29,808 bases of DNA from a virus, in the IMG/VR virus record IMGVR_UViG_3300010354_000401, positions 1 to 29,808 of that record; one strand, written 5' to 3'. This document shows positions 15,601 through 22,853 of the stretch, piece after piece. Made by a program: the position numbers and the translations under genes. Below the pieces are notes generated by a model. The model worked only from the letters and a program-made list of their open reading frames with translations. It was not told the origin of the DNA and made no database searches. Position 1 is the stretch's first letter. Each line of letters opens with the position of its first letter.

Positions 15601-17201
15601 GATGGATTGCTAGAGTAAATTGATTTAACCTGAGCGAAATCATTTGATCCAATCATTTGAACATTGAACAGAAACAGTCTATAGAATCTTGTATCGTTGG
15701 TACTACCAGATCTATATCCTGAAAAATTTTCTATTGTTAAAACTCTTGCAGTACCAATTTTTGTCCCCGAAGAAGATCCGCGAGTTGTTATTGGAGCATC
15801 ATGTAAATCCACCGAATCATATGTAGAAGTTAGTCCACCAAAAATATTTTTTACAAAAATATAATTTCCCAGAGGTGTTGAAATAAAATTATTATTTCTA
15901 AATTTTAAATCTCTGGCTTTTTTAATAGGAACATTTGTCGTGCTTGTCTTTTCAATTCTATAACCTTTAACATAGGCTAACCCAGGATCAACAACTATTC
16001 CCAATCTATCATTACATAAAGATATAAAAGATGGTTGCTCCGCCGGTGCGGTAGAATTATACGATGCACCAGGATAATTTTTTCCATTGTACTCAACAGA
16101 AAGTCCTGGACTTTCCAGCCCGAATATTTGCACAGATGCGGCCGCGGCCGCGGCTGGAGTGTCATATTGAAAAATTTCCTCGGCATTTGCTCCATTGACA
16201 TTTGAGCTATTTCTCAAAAAGTCTTTGATTTGTATTTGAAAAGATAGCACAGTATAGTCACCAGATTCTTCAAATGTTCTGGTAGCTAATTGCTTTTCTA
16301 ATCCAAGATCCGATAAATCTGTTTTGGTGGATCTTTTTGTTACTTCACCCGACTGTATTTTTAAAAGCTCAACATAATCTTGAACATTTGTGGTGGAGTT
16401 TATTGGTAACTGAATTAAATTGGCTGCAATTCTTAATCTATCGGCGCCAGGTGCACCTATGTTTGGTGATCCTGTTGCATTATCCAGTAAAGAGGAATCT
16501 TCTATCCAAGTTTCCAAACTTTCAATGAATTCCAAACCAATACTTACAGTTGGAATATTTGTCCAATTTTGGTCTTGATCTATTTCTGGAGCTATGAACA
16601 GTAATTGCTCATCAACTAAAACAAATCTTCCATTATAAAAGAAAATTGATTTTTGTATTTTTGCAGCCGATACTGTTCCTACTTTATATGAGCCGGCAGA
16701 TATTGTTGCCGATATAGGCGCATTTTCAACTGTGGTTATAGTTTGCTCAGGAGCAAATTTAGTATAAACTCCAGTTGTGTCGGCTTCCACATAGTTTAAA
16801 AATAATCTAACTTCTCCTAGAGAATCAGCCGGTCTTACTCCTATAATCTCAGCAGTAACTCCGGTATATAATCCGGCTGTACCTATTATTTTTTTTCCTA
16901 GCCAATAGGTTTTTAAATTATCCTCAGTGTCGGTGAACAAAGATGTTGAGGAGAGCAACTTAATAAATCCAACATTATTGATATATTTTGCAGCTTCTTC
17001 CGATCCTATTGGATAAACAACCGTACCATTATCAAATACAAATTTTCCCAATCTTTCCAATTGAGATTTTAATAGAGATTGAATTTGATTCAATTCTCTG
17101 GCTTGTACTGCTCTACCAGGTCGAAAAAGGATCTGATAAAACTTTTTATTTTCATTAAAATCATCAAAATATGGTGACTGATTAAGATTTACTGTTGTCA
17201 T
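9651..17201 (-). CDS. Giant baseplate/tail-associated structural protein, DUF4815 family (gp9/gp10 position)
   Basis: 2516 residues, the largest gene here. It opens with the DUF4815 hallmark (SPYFDDFNENKKFYQILF followed by RPGRAVQARELNQIQSLLKS), found in structural proteins of T4-like cyanophages and other myoviruses. A helical segment near residues 1100-1140 (DIGKLENRISNLEYYTSLS) precedes long beta-rich repeats. Beta modules of the GTGT..F...GD.I type lie near residues 627, 1955-2005 and 2213-2277. A carbohydrate-binding-like or jelly-roll stretch (SVDVYFATRPSD, PVYVAEGQYYSIVL) lies near 1570-1720. It follows gp8, the place of T4 gp9 and gp10, so it likely builds the outer baseplate and fibre attachment. 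A GC-only tract encoding six alanines sits at 16138-16154. Confidence 0.85.
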   Translation of the reverse strand: MTTVNLNQSPYFDDFNENKKFYQILFRPGRAVQARELNQIQSLLKSQLERLGKFVFDNGTVVYPIGSEEAAKYINNVGFIKLLSSTSLFTDTEDNLKTYWLGKKIIGTAGLYTGVTAEIIGVRPADSLGEVRLFLNYVEADTTGVYTKFAPEQTITTVENAPISATISAGSYKVGTVSAAKIQKSIFFYNGRFVLVDEQLLFIAPEIDQDQNWTNIPTVSIGLEFIESLETWIEDSSLLDNATGSPNIGAPGADRLRIAANLIQLPINSTTNVQDYVELLKIQSGEVTKRSTKTDLSDLGLEKQLATRTFEESGDYTVLSFQIQIKDFLRNSSNVNGANAEEIFQYDTPAAAAAASVQIFGLESPGLSVEYNGKNYPGASYNSTAPAEQPSFISLCNDRLGIVVDPGLAYVKGYRIEKTSTTNVPIKKARDLKFRNNNFISTPLGNYIFVKNIFGGLTSTYDSVDLHDAPITTRGSSSGTKIGTARVLTIENFSGYRSGSTNDTRFYRLFLFNVQMIGSNDFAQVKSIYSSNPSFTCDVELERFRLTGSVSRVPNVIRTGNITNNSKVVANLSTTRDLYVGMSVTGTGVSSKIYSIDSETQITLIANATATTTGVSLTFIGEKLLLGTGTSWRNDESQLLSAGDYIEVDAGQPTSKIYKVSANPTSDNILQIVESTLTHTWTNGAKIDYLYTLLRTDSKNAGLVYKLPDSPVATIRTAYADGSINSEDSGIDTTYTVRKIASDLQPSGNKLTISGISGSQFEPFSQNSYSVIKTTKVGTGANAVLAGTWLQVLPYSAGTPSAGFAEIRPNIGTNNNLEIWLNSDDADSGDRYQVHYTTTRLGGSASKEKLKNLAKGTFNLVSGAYQDGGVVVTAGADVAEISLGKPDVLRITRIVESSDYSITPSDNKNLTGTGSKDITGIYSLDNGQRDHYYDIAKVTLRPGYAKPRGRVRVEFDYFEHTENGEYFSVNSYPFVGGTNPQAVMEYGDIPIFTATDGSTYDLASSLDFRPVVGTSGINGTIARELGIPKESVRCDYHFYLPRKDLLVLDPDTKDFYIKYGKSDESPVFPSDPDRGMVVYELDVGAYTFSTKHVSPKMRENKRYTMKDIGKLENRISNLEYYTSLSLLEKDTNSLTVKDALGRDRFKNGFLVDNFKTFSASDLSSRDFKCALDTFSGMARPIIHEDPNPPKLFERALLFGTTTSEIANQTAINSRRASKNYQKTGEIYTLPYTTQTFIDQPLASKFVNVNPYSVFVFVGSVDIDPWTDEWRDTRIAEPINIKDESQWQATRGTFGPSGTRIDYSTTVNNWTGVNTTTVGTGRQVLEKAGHAIREKYFPNITKAKWNKMDFITVPEGYANAGERIPIDRKSWVSEETQTTTTQTGERITTNFTSSFVDQGFSAPINLGERIIDTAMAEFIRSKTINFVGRGFKPKARVYPFFDGVNVSTYCRPIGGAVGAALICDGTGTVSGSFTIPSPTETGLRFKTGERIFRLTTSSINSLNPAPDSAGDARYVARGWIDTKQQTTLSTRMFTVANNTTTSSDPISQVLSTTFGDTQAVPQDPLAQSFLIKEKGGCFITSVDVYFATRPSDVLNAPPITLQLRPMSDDGFPTYKILPFGEVIKDASEVITNHFNLNNQGELNGTLTITGPGGPWLNGESNNSGNFVSGIATEYSGNPRSQLVPTRFTFKSPVYVAEGQYYSIVLIANSTEYNVWVAESGTDDTKATKPFNVEIGTQIPINQPVFLDGLLFYSENGINWVQTPKQDMKFRVNKAVFNTAVTGEIDYVNEELSLKALTLDPFEFLNSSDSSQTGSIRVLHPNHGHTTARTSGAGASKVVFSPAYDTTITGITSVGTTLTGAALANIPDGAYIQHPTTKENRRITKSTPTATTATIRTQFYNNTVLSASMVIPATTFNLPSAGNLGGLNSDVIFDYQGFEVQSTELDYYTINVGKPRGVVFVTNGSTTVTGSNTQFDVDYVVGDTILIAGASYIIASISTSSQLTLTSNYTGITVQSPTPGLPISKSGRYGGNKILATENKRYEELTLLTTPLEFPDTQISWNIQTISGCGVNDSSTQTYRIQPRKTLFANEKLIFDNPMLVASYINELPSVGLPPGPANSYSTDDQDVGARKSIQVRAILKSSNPNISPIVDESRMTAMLISNRLDDPRGLSVEGVNPGQVINTALDDYQVVPTTVSPATGNTNGKLYFTTSAPQATGTVTGTAGSRVLTGNSDTIFREQIRVGDTVTTTAKESRKVVSVVSDSELLLDYPLNVGFSGALYINSQNLKIKTADGNIAKHLSNLDVGKYVTITGSSSGSRDIGNPSVATSGQPALILAVNYTPNNTTPDTDLSGSPKLIEIEIDRKILGTSGSENSNITITQKDRFVDEISPDAGSCGSKYISKKLVVSRPSNALKIMFEGSRDETCAIELYYKLELVNASTPFESTIWTKATFNTEVNGAYVDATPGPNLSNLDFSDYECTLGGLPAFTGAQAKIVMRGGNPARAVRVKNFRMLILDE

Positions 17202-17234
17202 GTTATAACTTTTAATCTATAAACTTAGAACTAT

Positions 17235-18932
17235 TTAGAACTCAATAATAGCTTTAATATCCTCAATTTGGTCTGGCGCTCTTAATACTGCTCTGCGATT
17301 TTCTTGATATAATATTTCACCTCTTTTCTTATTAACTTCTTCATTTGTAATTGCAGTAATAGTTGCGGTGAAAGGATTTAAAGACGCCGTTCCTTGTATT
17401 TGCTGTCCAACAACAAATGATCCATATCCGGTGGTAGGATTCTGAATAAATGTAATGGTAGCCGGATTCAATCCTGCGGCTGCTTTATAATCCAGAACTC
17501 TAGCCTTTACCCCAGTGCCTTGTTGAAATATCTCATCAAATGTTAAAGGATCGCCGACCACACCACTTAAAGTTAATTTTTTAGTTGCAATCAGAGTGGG
17601 TGCGGTAGATAATGTTGTGGTATTATAATCTCTAACGTCTCGTATAATACCCAACTGTCTATAATCATTAGTTACAGGAAAATCTCCTAAACCTTCATCG
17701 AATTGCAATCTTGCATTTAATAACACAAAAAATGCTCCTAAATCTCGTTCAATATCTGCTCCTAATCCACTATATGAAGGAGACAACACAGCCCTGGCTA
17801 TGGCTCCTGATCCACCTAATGTATTTGGAATTGTTATCTGAACAAAAGTTGCTCCAGTGCCTCTATCCGTTATTTCAAATCTATCAAATTTTGCACCAAC
17901 TATGACTGGACGTATTTTTAATGATGTAGTTCCGTTGCTAACAACATCTACTCTAGGTAAAATTCTAAAGGTTGAAGTTGGTTGAACTATAGGAGAACCC
18001 CCGCTTTCCAACCAAGGTCCAGTAAGAGTAATTTGACCGCTTGCAGAATATGATTGAATTGTATATACAGATCCAGCATCTGCGCCTGTTATTATGTGTA
18101 TTTGCCCACCAGCATAAGCTCCCGCTGTAGTAGAAGGATCCGGATCTGATGGAGAACTTTTTTCAATAAATGCCTTTCCTAATCCACCATCATTTAAAAT
18201 TGTTCCTGTTTGAAATTTTCCAGAATATGTATTTGTATATCCTGTTCCTTGATTATCCAGTTGAATAGAAACTACCTGCCCCGCAACGGCGTTGGTTTGT
18301 ACTGCCCACTGATTTTCTTTGGTTCCATCATTTGAAGTTAATGTCTGAACTGGAATCCAACTATCTGTAACAAATTTTGTAACATCCGAGGCTGTAAGAG
18401 TAGCCATATATTTCCAAACATATCCATCGGTAGTTGAATAATCAACCAAGTTAGTTCCAGGATTAGAAGTTGGTCTAACTGGCTTTAATGTACTTGCATT
18501 ATTATTGTTGTTGTTGAGACACACAAAAACATCAAACTGATCATTGATAACATAAAAATTTCCAGCCAACTTACCTTGCAATCCCGCTTGCTGACTTCTT
18601 TCTATAGTTGGCTGTTTATATAAGTTGGAATCTCTGTCATCATAAACTGCATATATTGTATTTGGAGCCCAGTCTGACCGAGGAACAACCAAGGAAACAT
18701 TGGCGGAATCTATCTTTTTTAAGCTCAACATTTCATCCCAAACTCTTTGCTCCTCATATTCGGTATCTTGAGGCACAGGAGGATTTAATTCTTCATTTTG
18801 AGAGCCAGTACCCCAAACAGTTGGCTTACCTATGAATAGATAATGATTTCTGGTAGAACTTTGAACGGTGAAATTTTCTAAGAAATCTCTGGCATTTTGA
18901 AGTTTAAAATTGTTTTTGATAATTGCAGTCAT
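17235..18932 (-). CDS. gp8: Baseplate wedge protein gp8
   Basis: 565 residues (T4 gp8 has 334). Matches to T4 gp8 seen directly: YLFIGKPTVW at 31-40 (T4 IFITFGRSEPW), PPVPQDTE at 51-58, VPRSDW at 83-88 (T4 IPRRDW), DGYVWKYM at 169-176 (T4 DGYVWEYL), and the C-terminus GEILYQENRRAVL...DQIEDIKAIIEF (T4 GEMIYMENRPPIIMAMDQTEEINILF). The extra length lies mainly between about 190 and 530, where there are beta-rich insertions (TGYTNTYSGKF, GDPLTFDEIFQQGTGVKARV). A run of six asparagines follows C138. In T4, gp8 forms part of the baseplate wedge and binds gp7 and gp10. Start ATG at 18932 with AGGG upstream. Confidence 0.9.
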   Translation of the reverse strand: MTAIIKNNFKLQNARDFLENFTVQSSTRNHYLFIGKPTVWGTGSQNEELNPPVPQDTEYEEQRVWDEMLSLKKIDSANVSLVVPRSDWAPNTIYAVYDDRDSNLYKQPTIERSQQAGLQGKLAGNFYVINDQFDVFVCLNNNNNNASTLKPVRPTSNPGTNLVDYSTTDGYVWKYMATLTASDVTKFVTDSWIPVQTLTSNDGTKENQWAVQTNAVAGQVVSIQLDNQGTGYTNTYSGKFQTGTILNDGGLGKAFIEKSSPSDPDPSTTAGAYAGGQIHIITGADAGSVYTIQSYSASGQITLTGPWLESGGSPIVQPTSTFRILPRVDVVSNGTTSLKIRPVIVGAKFDRFEITDRGTGATFVQITIPNTLGGSGAIARAVLSPSYSGLGADIERDLGAFFVLLNARLQFDEGLGDFPVTNDYRQLGIIRDVRDYNTTTLSTAPTLIATKKLTLSGVVGDPLTFDEIFQQGTGVKARVLDYKAAAGLNPATITFIQNPTTGYGSFVVGQQIQGTASLNPFTATITAITNEEVNKKRGEILYQENRRAVLRAPDQIEDIKAIIEF

Positions 18933-19001
18933 ACTATATTATTTCCCTAGCTGTTGATGTTATTTAGTAAGTTCTATTTAATAACTGGATATTTCTTACT
19001 C

Positions 19002-20546
19002 CTAAGATTTTATAATCACAGCATCTGGAAGTATGTTTGTTACTAGATGCATCATGGTTTCTATATTTGCTGGAGTTAATCCTGCTTGGTCAAACACCGA
19101 AACTGGAGTAAGAGCCAATTGCATAGATAGATCTCCAAATATTCCAAAATAATTTGGAATTGTAGGCAATTCATTATTAGCATTGTATTTAGCCACCGGT
19201 TTATATCTATACCTATCTCTATAAATGGAATATCTGCTAGGTCCCAATATATGAGAACTTACATCTTTTGTAGGCTCATGTATAAACCTAATATTTGTTC
19301 CTAAATTTGGTCTGTTTGAGACACTTACCGATAAATTTAAAGTGTCTATACTCAATCGTCTATGATTTATATTTCTTTGTAAAGTAATCTCATTTAATTT
19401 TGTTGATGCATTAAATAGATTTTGTGTTCTAAATCCACCATATAACTTAAAACCAGCGGGATGTAAAACTTCTTTTATCGCGGATCTATAACTATCAATA
19501 GTTTCATTTACATATATAACATAGGAAAATTGTTGATAAAATTCCCCATCGTGTATAAATTTAGAAACAGATAGTTGTCCATCTTCATTTAAATAATACC
19601 CATCGTATGAAATTAAAGGACCAAATTCAATGTCTATTAACGCATCCTGGTAAATTTGCTCCGGTCGGAATAAAACATATTTTTTTATAGATACGGATTG
19701 AGAATATCCTAAGCCAGGATCCAAAATTCTCATCTTTTGTATTTGTCCTAAAGATCCCACAGAAGTTATTTCTATTTCTAATCCTACTCCTGGCTGATTG
19801 ATTGGAGAAACTATTTTAAATTTTTGTCCAACCGAATATCCATTTCCAGAATATTCTATTGTGGGATTAAGATCCTTTGATACAGTCACACCAATTGGAT
19901 TAGTGTATAGAACAGCAGTAACATTGGTATTAGGAACATCCAATTCAATTATCTCATCGGAAATAAAATCGCCGGTTATACTTGACTGATTTAAAACCAA
20001 TTCATAACCCACCGTATTATCTTTTTGTATGCGAAACAGCCTCTCAACAAATGCTGTTGCATTACTAACCGTTCCTCTAATTCTGTTTGAGATGAATAAA
20101 TTTGGAGATCCATTTAATAAAGAAATTCTAACAGCTTTAGGTTTAATCCATTTTCCATCGGATACTTTAAGGATGTCTGTTCTGGGATAGTAAAATTCTG
20201 GATTTAGCCCGTATAATAATCTGAAAAATAATTCAAAAGACTTTTCAGTACCTCTTGCACTATAAAACTGACGTATATTTTTAAGCAAGTTGGCTTTATC
20301 AGCCACAATATTTCTAGGAAAATTTACCAAAAACTCTCTAAAAAGTTGCTCAAGATACTTGTCTTGACTAAAATCTATGTCTTGATTATTTAATAAATTG
20401 GCTGAGTGATTAAGAACTTGCTCTTGGCTTTCCATCCACTCATAATAACTACGCATAAATTCCAAGAATCTGGGGTGATTATCCCTAACAAATTCTGGAA
20501 ACTGAGAGTCAATTAATTGACTTATTGTGGTAGTTAATTTATCCAT
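19002..20546 (-). CDS. Baseplate wedge-region protein in the gp7 position
   Basis: 514 residues. The N-terminal 120 residues are helical: FPEFVRDNHPRFLEFMRSYY, EWMESQEQV, then NLLNNQDIDFSQDKYLEQLF and ARGTEKSFELFFRLLYG at 97-113. Proteins with this YYEW...D-D...RGTEKS-EFLFR pattern are regularly found between gp6 and gp8 in aquatic T4-like phages. The rest is beta-rich, with NGYSVGQKFKI and GLGYSQSVSI repeats. It is separated from gp6 by one base. T4 has gp7 (1032 residues) at this point; no sequence match to gp7 is visible, so functional equivalence is only inferred from position. Likely a wedge component. Confidence 0.82.
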   Translation of the reverse strand: MDKLTTTISQLIDSQFPEFVRDNHPRFLEFMRSYYEWMESQEQVLNHSANLLNNQDIDFSQDKYLEQLFREFLVNFPRNIVADKANLLKNIRQFYSARGTEKSFELFFRLLYGLNPEFYYPRTDILKVSDGKWIKPKAVRISLLNGSPNLFISNRIRGTVSNATAFVERLFRIQKDNTVGYELVLNQSSITGDFISDEIIELDVPNTNVTAVLYTNPIGVTVSKDLNPTIEYSGNGYSVGQKFKIVSPINQPGVGLEIEITSVGSLGQIQKMRILDPGLGYSQSVSIKKYVLFRPEQIYQDALIDIEFGPLISYDGYYLNEDGQLSVSKFIHDGEFYQQFSYVIYVNETIDSYRSAIKEVLHPAGFKLYGGFRTQNLFNASTKLNEITLQRNINHRRLSIDTLNLSVSVSNRPNLGTNIRFIHEPTKDVSSHILGPSRYSIYRDRYRYKPVAKYNANNELPTIPNYFGIFGDLSMQLALTPVSVFDQAGLTPANIETMMHLVTNILPDAVIIKS

Positions 20547-20547
20547 T

Positions 20548-22398
20548 TTATGATAATCTTAGTTTTGATATATCCACAACAGTAACATCTATATCGGAAT
20601 CTTCCAATATTAACATTTGATTTCTAAGAGCTATGATATCATTGTATTTTGGTGTTATGAAGAATGTAATATAATTTTGATTATTTGGTATAGAACTAAC
20701 TAACAAATCCTGTATAGTTATGGTTCCATTCTCATAAAAAACTGTGCCTATCGAATCATTTAAAATAACTTTTACGCCAGTGGAAGAAATATAGTACAAT
20801 ACTATTTTTCCTCGACCATCATCCGCCAAAGATACCAAATTATTATTAAAATAGAATTGAGAGCTGGTTATAGAAAATACAGAATTGGCAGAATCTCCGG
20901 TATCTATTTCGTTATTTAAAACTATAGATATTTGATTTCTGGAGTTTAATGTTGGTATAATTTTATATTTTATACCAACATCCGATATATTACTAACTAT
21001 TGAAGCATCTGCCGCATCGATATATTTTGATAGCGTTGAAAATCTAAAATCTGAATCAAACCCAGAAATATTTTCTTCCTTAAATGTTTGTATAGCTGCA
21101 TTTACCTTGGATTTTATAGAATCTGCACTAAGAACAGTTTTTCCGGAGTTATAATTTACCTGTGTAGTCAATGATAAACCTATATATTCTGGTTCAACTA
21201 TTATTACTTCCAAGGAAACCAAGTTTCTACTTCTAATAGAATTTATAATTGATGTCTTATCATCTAAATTTAAAGAGGTTCCAGTTTTAGGTTTAATAGC
21301 ACAAAATACTTTTCCATATTCAGGAGGAACATTTTCTTCTCCACCCCAAACTCTAACATATTCAGCTAAAGATATGTCTTTTAAAATTAAAGTTTCATAA
21401 TCATTTTTGGTAACAGCACGATTTTGAGATTCATAAAATCTAGGAGCCAAAAGTTTAACCGATTCTATGGTTTCTGGTGCTGCGTATCCACTAGCTGAAC
21501 TTAATGTAGTAGCAGATGATGTGGCTGCTGATGCTATAGTCATTAACGCCGGATTGTCTAACGAAGTGATAAGACTTCCTGTTTTAAAAACCGAAGCACC
21601 ATCTGCTCCATCTCCGGTTGATGCAATATACTCTATTGAGACTATATTTCCATCAACTAATCCTTTTCCTACTATATTGTCTCCGAAAACAATCTCGTAT
21701 AAATCTCCATCAAAATTATATGTTTCTATGAAATAAGCTGGAGAATTTGAATCTAATAAATTTATATCTGTATTTGGTAAAAATGTAGTAAAAGCGGAAC
21801 TATTTGCGTTGTCTCTAACAGTAACCAATATGGTAGAAGTATCCACTCCACTGTTTGGTATAACATACTTTTGCTTTATTGGTAAGGTGGTATCTACTGT
21901 ATAAGAATGAGTAAATCTTTTACCTTCAACCAACTCAACATTTCTGGCTATAAAGGTTCTTGTTCCAATTTTTTCAAAAAATACAGCCACTCTAGGGAAG
22001 AAGGTGTATCTTGTATCATTGGATGTAGTATAAAATTCTTGATTTTTTGATAGTGCAAAATTAGTAGGAACCAAATCTGCGTGAGCATCGCTTTGGAAAG
22101 TAACTTGAAAATCAATTTTGGCTTTTATTGAAGTGGTGGACCTAGGAGTATATCCCAAATGCTTTGCTCGGGAAAAAACATTTTCTTTTATAGCCGCACT
22201 GTCCAAAAACATTTCATTGGCGACCATGTTTAAGTAGAATGAATTGTAGGCGGTATTATACGCTAAAACGTCTAGCAATACCGACATTGAAGATCCATCA
22301 AAGTTATAGTCTTTAAATTTGTCTTGAGATTTTAAAAATGTTTTAAGATTCTGTTTTATTAGTGCAAAATCCAATTCGCTATATTTTATTTCGGACAT
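20548..22398 (-). CDS. gp6: Baseplate wedge protein gp6
   Basis: 616 residues (T4 gp6 has 660). The N-terminus matches the gp6/baseplate J family: YSELDFALIKQNLKTFLKSQ, FDGSSMSVLLDVLAYNTAYN, SFYLNMVANEMFLDSA and KHLGYTPRS. The middle has AVTKNDYETLILKDISLAEY and VFCAIKPKTG, the typical J-like core. In T4, gp6 dimers form the inner ring of the baseplate, bind gp25 and gp53, and control the hexagon-to-star change on contraction. The ATG overlaps the gp25 stop (TAATG), so the two are translationally coupled, which fits their direct contact in the wedge. Confidence 0.93.
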   Translation of the reverse strand: MSEIKYSELDFALIKQNLKTFLKSQDKFKDYNFDGSSMSVLLDVLAYNTAYNSFYLNMVANEMFLDSAAIKENVFSRAKHLGYTPRSTTSIKAKIDFQVTFQSDAHADLVPTNFALSKNQEFYTTSNDTRYTFFPRVAVFFEKIGTRTFIARNVELVEGKRFTHSYTVDTTLPIKQKYVIPNSGVDTSTILVTVRDNANSSAFTTFLPNTDINLLDSNSPAYFIETYNFDGDLYEIVFGDNIVGKGLVDGNIVSIEYIASTGDGADGASVFKTGSLITSLDNPALMTIASAATSSATTLSSASGYAAPETIESVKLLAPRFYESQNRAVTKNDYETLILKDISLAEYVRVWGGEENVPPEYGKVFCAIKPKTGTSLNLDDKTSIINSIRSRNLVSLEVIIVEPEYIGLSLTTQVNYNSGKTVLSADSIKSKVNAAIQTFKEENISGFDSDFRFSTLSKYIDAADASIVSNISDVGIKYKIIPTLNSRNQISIVLNNEIDTGDSANSVFSITSSQFYFNNNLVSLADDGRGKIVLYYISSTGVKVILNDSIGTVFYENGTITIQDLLVSSIPNNQNYITFFITPKYNDIIALRNQMLILEDSDIDVTVVDISKLRLS

Positions 22399-22802
22399 TA
22401 TCTAAGCCTTTCTAAAAATATGTTTACTGTTGTTATCTCAGATATGTTATCTATGGAAAATAAAAGATATAAATCATAACCAAGCTCATCTGGAGTAACA
22501 GACACTTGCAAATCAACTACTGTGACTCTAGGCTCATATAATCTTAAAACATCCAAAACCAAAGTTCTTATGCTTATCTCGGTCAGTGGAGTAACAGGTT
22601 CAAATAGCAACTGCTTTAAATTTGCACCCAAATTAGGAGCAAATAGTCTTTCATAAAGACCAGTAAACATTAAATTTTTTATAGCCCTCTTAATAGAATC
22701 TGAATCCATAAGAGGAATTATATCTCCAGTGGCTGGATGCGGAATGAAATCCAAATCAATATCGGAAAACTTCTTTACGTTTTGTTTTCTTAAACTTTCC
22801 AT
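22398..22802 (-). CDS. gp25: Baseplate wedge protein gp25 (GPW/gp25 family)
   Basis: 134 residues (T4 gp25 has 132). It shows the whole family pattern: FIPHPATGDIIPLMDSDSIK, NLMFTGLYERLF, APNLGANLKQLLFEPVTP, and LRLYEPRVTVVDLQV with the family's conserved EPR at 90-92. Members are called lysozyme-like in older annotations but act as sheath initiators and wedge components; no lysozyme catalytic triad is present. It sits between the spike gene and gp6, with 51 bases before it that contain a late-promoter-like octamer (22828-22835). Confidence 0.94.
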   Translation of the reverse strand: MESLRKQNVKKFSDIDLDFIPHPATGDIIPLMDSDSIKRAIKNLMFTGLYERLFAPNLGANLKQLLFEPVTPLTEISIRTLVLDVLRLYEPRVTVVDLQVSVTPDELGYDLYLLFSIDNISEITTVNIFLERLR

Positions 22803-22827
22803 CTGATGATATAAAAATAGTCTATTC

Positions 22828-22835
22828 TATTTATT
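22828..22835 (-). promoter_or_regulatory. Late-promoter-like octamer AATAAATA
   Basis: One mismatch from TATAAATA, 25 bases before the gp25 start, inside the 51-base gap after the spike gene. Confidence 0.45.
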
Positions 22836-22853
22836 AAACAAAACCACAATATA

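Noticed and set aside
22398-22802. Lysozyme activity for the gp25 protein
   Set aside because: The gp25 family is a baseplate component; old lysozyme names do not reflect catalytic residues, and none are seen here.
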